Source: Gaetbulibacter saemankumensis DSM 17032 (GTDB lineage Bacteria; Bacteroidota; Bacteroidia; Flavobacteriales; Flavobacteriaceae). From it: a DNA stretch of 64,000 bases. Under the pieces are notes generated by a model, which saw only the letters and a program-made list of their open reading frames with translations, was not told the DNA's origin and searched no databases. This document shows positions 1-10,101 of this stretch, piece by piece. The first letter of the stretch is position 1; the number at the start of each line of letters is the position of its first letter. Position numbers and translations under genes: made by a program. The DNA is taken from NCBI RefSeq assembly GCF_000425645.1, contig NZ_AUDV01000007.1:1-64000 (forward strand), read 5' to 3'.

Positions 1-73
1 ATGTATAGCGACTTATAGAGTCCTTTTTTCAATATGTTACAATATTAGTTCTTGATTAGTCAAGACGACGATT

Positions 74-181
<108 letters not shown>

Positions 182-186
182 TTTAG

Positions 187-221
187 AATCCTCATCATTT
201 ATTTGATGAGGATTTTTTTTT
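187..221 (+). terminator. Terminator of the rRNA operon
   Basis: An 11-bp perfect stem (187-197 AATCCTCATCA with 204-214) has a 6-base loop and is followed by a run of T. It sits six bases after the 5S end and is a strong intrinsic terminator. Confidence 0.93.
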
Positions 222-376
222 GCCCTAAACTGAAAACCCGAACAGGCAGACATTAGAATTTAAATTGCTTACAGCATCACAACCAACAAAAACAATGCAC
301 TCACATTTTTATAAGCCCTTAATCCTTTAGAACAACGGAGAATTATTATCTTCAAACTTTAATTTTCAAAAGGAGT

Positions 377-2812
377 ATGACCGAAAATAAAGAATTAGAA
401 TTAGCTTGGGAATTCGTAAACAGTACTAATAGGAGTGTTTTTTTAACGGGAAAGGCAGGTACCGGTAAAACAACGTTTTTACATCGATTAAAGATGAATT
501 CCAATAAGCGTATGGTTGTTGTTGCACCTACGGGTGTAGCCGCTATAAACGCAAAGGGTGTAACCATTCATTCTTTTTTTCAGATGCCTTTCGGGCCTAT
601 ATTACCAGATGCAGATTTAAATAAGGTTAGTGGTTTTAATAGAAAATTTAATAAGACGAAAATCAATATTATTAAGTCTATGGATTTGTTGGTTATCGAT
701 GAAATTAGTATGGTCCGGGCCGATTTACTGGATGGGATAGATAAAACGTTGAGACAGTATCGTAATCGAAATAAAGTATTTGGAGGTGTTCAGGTTCTAA
801 TGATTGGTGATCTGCAGCAACTGTCACCAGTGGTAAAGGAAAACGAGTGGGACTTGTTAAAGCATTATTATGACAATGCATTCTTTTTTAGTAGTCATGC
901 CTTTAAAGCCTGCCATGCCTTAACAATAGAATTAAAACATATATATAGACAAGAAAATCCGAAGTTTATTGAAATTTTAAATGAAATACGGAATAATGCA
1001 CTTAGTGAGGGTGGTAGTGAAGAACTTAATAAACGTTACAAACCGGATTTTAATCCTGAACCGGGGTACATATTTCTTACTACTCACAACAGGAGAGCTG
1101 AAGCGATTAATAATAAAGAACTAAATAAGCTAGAGGGTAAAACTGTTACTTATAAGGCTAAAGTAGAGGGGAAGTTTCCTGAGTATGCTTATCCAAATAG
1201 TGATAATTTAGAATTGAAGGTTGGAGCCCAAGTAATGTTTATTAAAAATGATAGTAATCCTGAGAAGCGCTATTTTAATGGGAAAATAGGTAAGGTTATT
1301 CATTTAGATCGAGATGAAGTTGTAGTGCATTGCCCTGATGATGAGTTCAACATTATTACAAAACCTGAAATTTGGGAAAGTATTGATTATAAAGTTGATT
1401 CTGAAACGAAAGAGATAACTGAAGAAAGAAAGGGAGCTTATACCCAAATACCCTTAAGGTTAGCCTGGTCGATAACTATACATAAAAGCCAGGGATTGAC
1501 TTTTGAAAATGCCATTATCGATGCAGAGGCGGCTTTTGCCCACGGACAAACATATGTCGCTTTAAGCCGATGTAAATCGTTAGAAGGGTTGGTGTTGAAA
1601 AGTAAAATTAGTCCAAATCAAATTATAAATGATAGCCATGTATTGGCTTTTAATGCAAATACCGAAGTCTATAAACCCGATGAATCGATTTTAAATGAAT
1701 CTCGCAAAACCTTTCAATTAGACTTAATTTCTGAAGTTTTTGAGTTTTATGAATTTTTACATCCTGTTAATCGCGTGCTTGATATTTTTTATAAAAGCAG
1801 AAATATTCTGGAAGGATCTATTGAAGCGCCTATGTTAGTAATAAAAGAATCAATTACTAATTTGTTAAAAGTTAGTAATGCTTTTAAAGTTCAGTTAAAA
1901 GAGATTGCTTTACTTGATGATGTATTACCCGAAGAAAACAAGCAGTTACAGGAACGTTATAAAAAAGCGATAGCCTATTTTAAATCGGAATTAGAAACAC
2001 ATGTTGTAACATCATTAAAATCATTTTCTTTTACAACAGATAACAAAGCTATACAGTCTGATTTGACCAAGCATCTTGACAAATTAGAAGAACTTCTAGA
2101 TACGAAGCAGTTATATTTTAATAATTTACCAATAGAGTTTAGAACTCAAGAATTTTTAGAGTTACGGGTTAAAGCTGTGTTTGAATTAAAATCGAAAACA
2201 AAGAAGAAACGTAAAGATGTTATAGATGGTACAACCAATATTGAATTGTTTGAAAAATTACGAATTCTAAGAAATGAGATTGCTCAAGAGAATGATTTGA
2301 TTCATTATCAGGTGTTCACACAAAAGGCCTTATATGAAATGTGTGAAGTACTACCAGTAAATAAAAGAGATTTGAAATCGATTAATGGTATGGGGAAAGT
2401 TCGGATTGAGAAATATGGTCAGGCAATTATCGATTGTATTTTAGAGTATTGTGAGGACAATGATATTGAAGTGTTTCAACCGGAAGAAGCAATTATTGAA
2501 GAAAATCAAAAGCGACAAAAAGGAGATACCAAGAAACAATCTTTAGAATTATTTAAAAAAGGTCATTCCATAGAACAAATAGCAGAAATTAGAGCTCTTA
2601 ATGAAAATACTATTTTTGGCCATTTAGCAAATTTTATACCTACAGGCGAAGTACAAGTCACCGATTTAATAGGTGAGCAAGAATATACAGAATTGAAGGA
2701 AATTATTCCAAAGAAGACATTCGGAAATTTATCTGAATTGAAACTTCAACTGGATGATAAATATAGTTATGCAACTATTCGTTTGGTTTTAGGTACCTTG
2801 AAGACCGATTAG
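377..2812 (+). CDS. Pif1/RecD-like DNA helicase with HRDC and C-terminal helix-turn-helix domains
   Basis: This is an 811-residue superfamily 1 helicase of the Pif1/RecD2 type, expected to unwind DNA with ATP. Walker A GKAGTGKTT lies near residue 25 and Walker B VIDEISM near 113. The C-terminal helicase motifs IHKSQGLTF and YVALSRC lie around residues 370-400. A likely HRDC nucleic-acid binding domain covers about 620-690 (INGMGKVRIEKYG). A helix-turn-helix domain of the HTH_40 kind follows from about 720 to the end. The ATG at 377 is preceded by AAAAGGAG. The gene stands alone after the rRNA operon. The domain set is common in Flavobacteriia, but the exact cellular role (repair or replication restart) is inference. 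Confidence 0.88.
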   Translation: MTENKELELAWEFVNSTNRSVFLTGKAGTGKTTFLHRLKMNSNKRMVVVAPTGVAAINAKGVTIHSFFQMPFGPILPDADLNKVSGFNRKFNKTKINIIKSMDLLVIDEISMVRADLLDGIDKTLRQYRNRNKVFGGVQVLMIGDLQQLSPVVKENEWDLLKHYYDNAFFFSSHAFKACHALTIELKHIYRQENPKFIEILNEIRNNALSEGGSEELNKRYKPDFNPEPGYIFLTTHNRRAEAINNKELNKLEGKTVTYKAKVEGKFPEYAYPNSDNLELKVGAQVMFIKNDSNPEKRYFNGKIGKVIHLDRDEVVVHCPDDEFNIITKPEIWESIDYKVDSETKEITEERKGAYTQIPLRLAWSITIHKSQGLTFENAIIDAEAAFAHGQTYVALSRCKSLEGLVLKSKISPNQIINDSHVLAFNANTEVYKPDESILNESRKTFQLDLISEVFEFYEFLHPVNRVLDIFYKSRNILEGSIEAPMLVIKESITNLLKVSNAFKVQLKEIALLDDVLPEENKQLQERYKKAIAYFKSELETHVVTSLKSFSFTTDNKAIQSDLTKHLDKLEELLDTKQLYFNNLPIEFRTQEFLELRVKAVFELKSKTKKKRKDVIDGTTNIELFEKLRILRNEIAQENDLIHYQVFTQKALYEMCEVLPVNKRDLKSINGMGKVRIEKYGQAIIDCILEYCEDNDIEVFQPEEAIIEENQKRQKGDTKKQSLELFKKGHSIEQIAEIRALNENTIFGHLANFIPTGEVQVTDLIGEQEYTELKEIIPKKTFGNLSELKLQLDDKYSYATIRLVLGTLKTD

Positions 2813-2891
2813 AAAATTTCTTTTATGAGCGAAACAATTACTAATTGTATAGGGACTAATTAAATTAATTTATTTTCCTATTTTAGTAATC

Positions 2892-3392
2892 ATGGATATC
2901 ATTGTAAAATCTACCCTTGAAACCTTAAGGAAATCTATAGTTCTAATAGATTCTTTAGATGATACACAACTTGCCAACGCTACTATCGGTCCTTACTATT
3001 CTAGTATAGGTAGTCATTTAAGGCATATTCTAGATTTTTATCATTGTATTTTTAAATCGAATATGGCTACTACAATCGATTTAACAGCCAGACCAAGAAA
3101 CACTGAGGTGGAAACAAATTGTAAAAAGGCTAAGAACTATTTAAATGAAATTATATCACAAATGGAATCGACTCTTTATAAAATAGAAGAGCAGGTTTTA
3201 GTAATTGATGATTTAGGATTAGGAAAAACTGTTATCCCATATACTTACGGAGCCTTGTTAACTCAGGCAAATAGTCATACTATTCATCATTACGCTATAA
3301 TTAATTATATTCTTAGCGGATTGAATATTTCAATTCAAGACACACATTTTGGATATAATCCAACAACTCCTAAGCAAGTACCGTCGAGTTAA
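2892..3392 (+). CDS. DinB-like (YfiT/DinB superfamily) protein
   Basis: The 166-residue, mostly helical protein has histidines in the pattern of the DinB/YfiT four-helix bundle, a putative metal-dependent hydrolase or thiol-transferase fold: GSHLRHILDFYH near residue 40-51 and HTIHHYA near residue 130. No substrate can be inferred. It ends four bases inside the end of the convergent DUF6095-like gene. The fold call is from motif pattern only. Confidence 0.7.
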   Translation: MDIIVKSTLETLRKSIVLIDSLDDTQLANATIGPYYSSIGSHLRHILDFYHCIFKSNMATTIDLTARPRNTEVETNCKKAKNYLNEIISQMESTLYKIEEQVLVIDDLGLGKTVIPYTYGALLTQANSHTIHHYAIINYILSGLNISIQDTHFGYNPTTPKQVPSS

Positions 3393-3619
3393 TTTTTGAA
3401 CATGCTGGCCAAGATGGTTTTTATGCCTTTAAATAATAAGAATACCGCCATGGCACAAATTAGGCACGCTACTATTAAAAGTGGAATGTAAAGCGGTTTC
3501 TCTTTATTAGCGAGTGCTAAAGACATTAAAATAGGCCCCATGAACATACTTAATAACGAAAACACCAAGGTTTTAATACCTTTGAATAATATTTTTTTAT
3601 CGGTTCTATTGTTTTCCAT
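3389..3619 (-). CDS. Small two-helix membrane protein (DUF6095-like)
   Basis: This 76-residue protein has two hydrophobic segments (about 15-37 and 46-66) and basic ends, so it is a small inner-membrane protein. I think it belongs to the flavobacterial DUF6095 family, which is often found next to murQ; this is recollection, not a search. Its start overlaps the end of murQ by 14 bases, so the two are co-transcribed. Function unknown. Confidence 0.72.
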   Translation of the reverse strand: MENNRTDKKILFKGIKTLVFSLLSMFMGPILMSLALANKEKPLYIPLLIVACLICAMAVFLLFKGIKTILASMFKN

Positions 3620-4427
3620 TGGTAAAGTTTTTTATTGCTAGTCTTACGTTTTTATGTTCTTTTAATAGTTTTGAAGCCTCATTTTCCGAAATGTTTAATT
3701 CATCCATAATCATTTTTATACCACGATTTACAAGTTTGTCATTGCTTAACTGCATATCGACCATTTTGTTTCCTTTAATATGCCCTAACTGAATCATGGT
3801 AGATGTCGTGATCATATTAAGAACCAATTTTTGAGCGGTACCAGCTTTCATTCTCGAGCTGCCTGTAACAAATTCGGGACCTACAATTACTTCAATAGGA
3901 AATTTAGCTGTTAATGATAATGGGCTTTTATGGTTACATGTTATGCAGCCCGTTAAAATATTATGATTATTACAGGCTTCTAAGGCAGCAATAACATAAG
4001 GAGTGGTTCCTGAAGCCGCAATCCCTACAACCACATCGTTAGAACTAATATTATAAGATTGTAAATCTTCCCAACCTTGCGAGGTAGAGTCTTCGGCAAA
4101 TTCAACAGCATTTCTAATAGCAGTATCCCCTCCAGCAATTAACCCGATTACTAAATTAGGTGATACACCAAAAGTAGGAGGACATTCCGAAGCGTCTAAA
4201 ATTCCTAATCGACCACTTGTTCCAGCCCCTATATAAAATAATCGGCCACCTTTTTTTAGTTGATCTACAATTTGATTAACCAATTTTTCAATTTGAGGTA
4301 AGGCTTTTTCGACTGCTAAAGGAACGGTCTTATCTTCGCTATTAATATTCCTTAATAGTTCGGCGACACTCATGTTTTCCAAATGATTGTAATTGGAATC
4401 TTGTTCGGTAGTTTTTGTGAAACTCAT
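3606..4427 (-). CDS. murQ: N-acetylmuramic acid 6-phosphate etherase
   Basis: MurQ cleaves the lactyl ether of MurNAc-6-phosphate to give GlcNAc-6-phosphate and D-lactate in cell-wall recycling. At 273 residues it is somewhat short for the family (about 300) but intact. The SIS domain carries FYIGAGTSGRLGILDASECPPTFG, including the catalytic Glu of the SECPPTF motif, then AASGTTPYV and SSRMKAGTAQK. No MurNAc-6-P producing kinase or transporter is adjacent. It sits upstream of and overlaps the small membrane protein gene. Confidence 0.95.
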   Translation of the reverse strand: MSFTKTTEQDSNYNHLENMSVAELLRNINSEDKTVPLAVEKALPQIEKLVNQIVDQLKKGGRLFYIGAGTSGRLGILDASECPPTFGVSPNLVIGLIAGGDTAIRNAVEFAEDSTSQGWEDLQSYNISSNDVVVGIAASGTTPYVIAALEACNNHNILTGCITCNHKSPLSLTAKFPIEVIVGPEFVTGSSRMKAGTAQKLVLNMITTSTMIQLGHIKGNKMVDMQLSNDKLVNRGIKMIMDELNISENEASKLLKEHKNVRLAIKNFTNGKQ

Positions 4428-4579
4428 GTTTCAAAAATACACTTTTTTTTGATTGACATTAGTGATAATTGTAATGTTTGAAGGCTTTTGTCTCTTTGAG
4501 TAGTAAAATGTGATTGATGAAAGCTCGATAGCAAATTACGTTTGGTCAGAATTCCATAATATTGGATGACCGCTCATAA

Positions 4580-4605
4580 AAAAAGCCCCTATATAGGGGC
4601 TTTTT
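4580..4605 (-). terminator. Terminator of icd
   Basis: A perfect 26-base palindrome with an AAAAAGCCCC arm and the complementary GGGGCTTTTT arm lies 20 bases past the icd stop. It can work on either strand, but icd is the gene ending here. Confidence 0.88.
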
Positions 4606-4625
4606 CAAATAATTTATACGATTTT

Positions 4626-6848
<2,223 letters not shown>

Positions 6849-6904
6849 TTATTTTGGTTTAATAATCTGCAAAAAGGGTGACTTTTTTTGCAGTTGCGAA
6901 TATA

Positions 6905-6912
6905 CAAAATTA
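6905..6912 (-). promoter_or_regulatory. Promoter -7 box of icd
   Basis: TAATTTTG on the minus strand matches the Bacteroidota TAnnTTTG box. It lies 68 bases before the icd ATG, giving an untranslated leader of roughly 60 bases. Confidence 0.6.
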
Positions 6913-7642
6913 GACCATTAAAACGGGTTAAAATGGAGATGAATAGAAGTAAAGAGAATAAGAATTGAGAGAATTATAAAAATGAATGTTCGTAATACGA
7001 ATTTAGTAATGAAAATTTTAAACTGCTTAAAAAACAAAAGCCATATCACTGCCGAAATTAATCTGCTCTGACATGGCTTTTTCGAAATAACATAACGTAA
7101 TCTAATTAGTTTTACAACTACTTCGGTTTAAATTTTCAATAAACCTTTTCAATTTAAGTTCTGTTATTTCAAGGAAACATTTTTGTTGTAATTTTCAAAA
7201 TGTATTGAACCTATTACTAAAATGTTTCTGTAAATTGTTTTTTCTTGATGCTATTAATTGGTGCTTTTCATTTTAATGTTAGCACTTTAATAACATTGCC
7301 TTGTTTTATGCAACTCAAAAACTCTAATGATTTGTTGCTTTATTTAGGCTTTCCATTATAACCAAATATTAAATTAATAACTTCCACGGTTTATAATGTC
7401 ATGGTTTATTACTTATACAAGCTTACACTTGCTGTAATATAACCTCAAAAAAACAATTTTTATAAGAACGTTACCTTATTTAGTATATAATATAAATTCA
7501 TTGTTGCGATGAAACCAATCAAATTAAGATTGTTATTATAACGTCTTCTAAGATACGACATATTTACAGTTTCTGCAAAAATTTTAACTATTTAATTTTC
7601 AACGATTTATTAACACAAGTTATTAACTTTTGTTCATAACAA
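6913..7642. other. Long AT-rich gene-free interval
   Basis: About 730 bases between the icd promoter and the rplS terminator hold no open frame that looks coding on either strand, and no tRNA cloverleaf was recognised. The only structured item seen is a long imperfect hairpin at 7036-7081. All neighbours are on the minus strand, so an unannotated minus-strand small RNA is possible but unproven. Confidence 0.6.
7036..7081 (-). other. Orphan terminator-like hairpin
   Basis: On the minus strand AAAAGCCAT pairs with ATGGCTTTT. Inside it, further nested pairs (TCA with TGA, GC with GC) are separated by small symmetric internal loops, so the hairpin continues inward. It is followed on that strand by a T-rich tail (CTTTTGTTTTTT). 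No gene ends nearby, so it may close an unannotated transcript. Confidence 0.45.
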
Positions 7643-7670
7643 AAAAGCCTTGAGTAATCTCAAGGCTTTT
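7643..7670 (-). terminator. Terminator of rplS
   Basis: A 12-bp perfect stem AAAAGCCTTGAG with a TAAT loop and a T-rich side lies 22 bases beyond the rplS stop codon. Confidence 0.9.
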
Positions 7671-7692
7671 TAAATTTTTTGTTAAGAAACGA

Positions 7693-8043
7693 CTAGTGTC
7701 TACGCTCTTTAATACGCGCTTTTTTACCAGTAAGTCCTCTAAAGTAGTAAATTCTAGCTCTACGTACTTTACCACGTTTGTTAACTTCTATTTTTTGTAA
7801 AGCAGGTAAGTTTACAGGGAAAATACGCTCTACACCAATAGTACCAGACATTTTTCTGATAGTAAAAGTTTCAGAAGCACCAGATCCTCTTCTTTGAATT
7901 ACAACACCTCTAAAAAACTGAGTACGTGTTTTGTTACCTTCTTTAATTTCGTAATAAACAGTAATTGTATCACCAGCTCCAAATTCTGGTAAGTCTTTTT
8001 TTGCTACAAATTCGTCTTGTACAAATTTTACTAAAGATTCCAT
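7693..8043 (-). CDS. rplS: 50S ribosomal protein L19
   Basis: The 116-residue protein is bL19 of the large ribosomal subunit, at the 30S-50S interface. Family blocks include FGAGDTITVYYEIKEG, RTQFFRGVVIQRRG, FTIRKMSGTIGVERIFP and KRGKVRRARIYYFRGL. It lies downstream of trmD on the same strand, the usual order, but 221 bases apart with its own promoter box and terminator. Transcription is therefore at least partly separate. Confidence 0.98.
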   Translation of the reverse strand: MESLVKFVQDEFVAKKDLPEFGAGDTITVYYEIKEGNKTRTQFFRGVVIQRRGSGASETFTIRKMSGTIGVERIFPVNLPALQKIEVNKRGKVRRARIYYFRGLTGKKARIKERRH

Positions 8044-8117
8044 ATCTTTAAAATTTAAATAGTTTTATTCAGAATAACATTCACGATTTTCGCCAGAGGT
8101 TAACCCGAAATTGGGTG
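8044..8117 (-). promoter_or_regulatory. rplS 5' leader, candidate ribosomal-protein autoregulatory leader
   Basis: The untranslated leader of rplS is about 70 bases. It contains a hairpin just upstream of the start region (TTATTC / GAATAA around 8065-8077) and a short CCC/GGG stem near its 5' end. L19 leaders are known as autoregulatory RNAs in bacteria. Whether this one fits a flavobacterial L19 leader model was not tested. Confidence 0.35.
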
Positions 8118-8125
8118 CAAAAATA
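8118..8125 (-). promoter_or_regulatory. Promoter -7 box of rplS
   Basis: TATTTTTG on the minus strand is an exact TAnnTTTG match 74 bases before the rplS ATG. Confidence 0.62.
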
Positions 8126-8264
8126 CTTATTTATTAGTAATATCCAATATTTATTTTGTGTTTTTTGAAGTGTTTTTATGTGATTAGAGGGTCACTGTTT
8201 GCTATCACTTGGTTTGCTGAATTCAATCTAATGGTTATTATTTAACATGGATATTATCAGTATG

Positions 8265-8945
8265 TTAGTTTTCGTCAAGTAAATCTGGTCGGCGTGCTTT
8301 GGTGCGTTCATAAGCTTGTTCCTCGCGCCATTTTTCAATTTTAGGGAAGTTACCACTGAAAAGCAATTCTGGAACTTTCCAACCTTTATACTCACGTGGT
8401 TTGGTATAAATAGGAGGAGCTAGTAAATTATCCTGAAACGAATCGGTTAGGGCAGAAGTTTCATTTCCTAAAACTCCGGGGATTAATCTAATGACAGCAT
8501 CACACAAAACAGCGGCTCCTAATTCCCCTCCAGATAAAACATAATCGCCAATAGAAATTTCACGGGTAATGAAATGGTCACGCACCCGCTGATCCACACC
8601 TTTATAATGTCCGCAAAGAATAATAATATTTTCTTTAAGTGATAATTGATTGGCAATTCCTTGTTTTAAGGTTTCACCATCAGGGGTCATATATATAACC
8701 TCGTCATAATCACGTTGAGACTTCAATTCATTAATGCACTTATCTATAGGTTCAATCATCATAACCATGCCTGCACCACCTCCAAACTGATAGTCATCTA
8801 TACTTTTGTAATTGTCGGTTGCATAATCACGCAGGTTATGAAAATGCACTTCTACCAATTTGGCTTCAATAGCTCGTTTTAATATAGATGCCTCAAAAGG
8901 ACTTTTTAATAATTCAGGTAATACGGTAATTATATCGATGCGCAT
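8265..8945 (-). CDS. trmD: tRNA (guanine37-N1)-methyltransferase
   Basis: TrmD transfers a methyl group from SAM to G37 of tRNAs reading CNN codons, which prevents frameshifting. The 226-residue protein starts [13 protein letters not shown]. The SPOUT trefoil-knot motifs are [12 protein letters not shown] (about 110-122) and [16 protein letters not shown] (about 128-144), with the C-terminal [17 protein letters not shown] block. It has full family length. It heads the trmD-rplS pair, with a TATCTTTG promoter box 18 bases upstream. Confidence 0.97.
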   Translation of the reverse strand: MRIDIITVLPELLKSPFEASILKRAIEAKLVEVHFHNLRDYATDNYKSIDDYQFGGGAGMVMMIEPIDKCINELKSQRDYDEVIYMTPDGETLKQGIANQLSLKENIIILCGHYKGVDQRVRDHFITREISIGDYVLSGGELGAAVLCDAVIRLIPGVLGNETSALTDSFQDNLLAPPIYTKPREYKGWKVPELLFSGNFPKIEKWREEQAYERTKARRPDLLDEN

Positions 8946-8963
8946 GCTGTCTGTTTAAGAGTG

Positions 8964-8971
8964 CAAAGATA
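8964..8971 (-). promoter_or_regulatory. Promoter -7 box of trmD
   Basis: TATCTTTG on the minus strand, an exact TAnnTTTG match 18 bases before the trmD ATG, implies a very short leader. Confidence 0.65.
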
Positions 8972-9030
8972 ATTGAATTGTTAATAATTTTGCTTAATCC
9001 CTTTTCTTATGTTTTTAATTGGAGACAAAA

Positions 9031-9064
9031 AAAAGGTTGAGACTTATTAAATTCTCAACCTTTT
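9031..9064 (-). terminator. Terminator of the 60-residue gene
   Basis: A 12-bp perfect stem (AAAAGGTTGAGA with its complement) lies 12 bases past the stop of the 60-residue gene. Its presence supports that small gene as a real transcription unit. Confidence 0.85.
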
Positions 9065-9076
9065 GTAATGTTTTTG

Positions 9077-9259
9077 CTATGCTGAATGTGACCGTAATCG
9101 TTTTTTGTCCTGCCTATAGAGTTCGTATTCTTGACTATGAATCATTTTAGAATATAAATTCTGATTTACTTTGACTGGAATTTTTAAGTAAGGAAATTTA
9201 ATCAAGTAGAAGTCTTTTTCTTTACCAACTAATTGAATTTTTACAGGTTGTTTCTCCAT
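9077..9259 (-). CDS. Small basic protein of unknown function
   Basis: This 60-residue basic protein has alternating hydrophobic residues in the middle (KIQLVGKEKDFYLIKFPYLKIPVKV), suggesting a small beta-rich domain, and an Arg/Lys-rich C-terminus. It has no signal peptide. The gene has its own terminator and no overlap with neighbours, so I take it as real, but I do not recognise a family. Confidence 0.6.
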   Translation of the reverse strand: MEKQPVKIQLVGKEKDFYLIKFPYLKIPVKVNQNLYSKMIHSQEYELYRQDKKRLRSHSA

Positions 9260-9358
9260 AATTTAAAATTTTAAAAATTAAACTATAAATACTTTTTCCT
9301 ATTAGAAAGCAATATTTGTTCCAAACAAACATTCGTATAAAATACGAAAAGTTGTCAG

Positions 9359-9976
9359 TTAGGCTTTTTTCTGCTTATTAATTTCATCTTGAAGCTGACG
9401 TCTTACTTTTTGCTCACGCTCCAAAGCTATTTTTCGGTGTTCATCAAATTCTTCTTCAATTTCAGCAAGTGCTTTTTTAGCTTCTTTTGTAATAATATTA
9501 CTGTTCTTAAATTTATATATAAAGAATAAAAGTAAGCCTAACAAGGAAGCTATAATTAGCCACATGAGCATATTATAATTACCTTTACTCATTTGCATCC
9601 CAAAAAGCGCCATACTGTCTTTTTCTAAATTTGTTTCGTCTAAGGTGTTTTGAGTAGCATCAAGCTTTTGTTTTAATTCAGATATTTCATTAGATTGATT
9701 GGTTACAACAGCCTGGGTATCGGCTAAATTTTTATGGACAGCATTTAATGTATCAATAGTATGAGCTTTTAGTGCATATAACCAAGTTTTTTTAATTACC
9801 TTATAATCCTGGTAATTATTAGATTTCCTTATAACATATTCAAACTGATTGTCAATGGTGCCACTGTTTAAAGATAGTTTATCATCTTCTTGAGTATCAG
9901 TTTGAGCAAATGTTGTAAATGTAAAAAGGAAAATAAAAAAGGTTAAACACTTAAAAGGGTTCATGCTAGGATTCAT
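9359..9976 (-). CDS. Secreted, membrane-anchored coiled-coil protein of unknown function
   Basis: The 205-residue protein has an N-terminal signal peptide (KCLTFFIFLFTFTTFAQ), a periplasmic helical part with a coiled coil at about 85-125, one membrane helix at about 135-157 (MLMWLIIASLLGLLLFFIY), and a charged cytoplasmic coiled-coil tail rich in E, K and Q. A second ATG at codon 5 could be the start. Related flavobacterial proteins are, as I recall, sometimes labelled tRNA (guanine-N1)-methyltransferase; nothing here supports that. Confidence 0.78.
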   Translation of the reverse strand: MNPSMNPFKCLTFFIFLFTFTTFAQTDTQEDDKLSLNSGTIDNQFEYVIRKSNNYQDYKVIKKTWLYALKAHTIDTLNAVHKNLADTQAVVTNQSNEISELKQKLDATQNTLDETNLEKDSMALFGMQMSKGNYNMLMWLIIASLLGLLLFFIYKFKNSNIITKEAKKALAEIEEEFDEHRKIALEREQKVRRQLQDEINKQKKA

Positions 9977-10039
9977 TTAAAGGTTGTTTAATTTACTAAT
10001 GTATAAAATAATGTTTATTTACTGCGATAAAATTAACAA

Positions 10040-10062
10040 AAAGCCCCACATGGTGAGGCTTT
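10040..10062 (-). terminator. Terminator of gap
   Basis: AAAGCC, a one-base mismatch and CAC pair with GTG and GGCTTT around a three-base loop, 40 bases beyond the gap stop. The flanking T-run on the minus strand is short. Confidence 0.65.
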
Positions 10063-10101
10063 CTTATATACGTCTAAAAATTCTATTTAGATTTTTTAAC
10101 T

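Noticed and set aside
1-73. 3' end of 23S rRNA
   Set aside because: The sequence does not resemble the conserved 23S 3' end and is taken as 23S-5S spacer.
352-567. 71-residue frame on the minus strand
   Set aside because: It lies opposite the start of the helicase gene, including its Walker A codons, and has no promoter or family features; a shadow frame.
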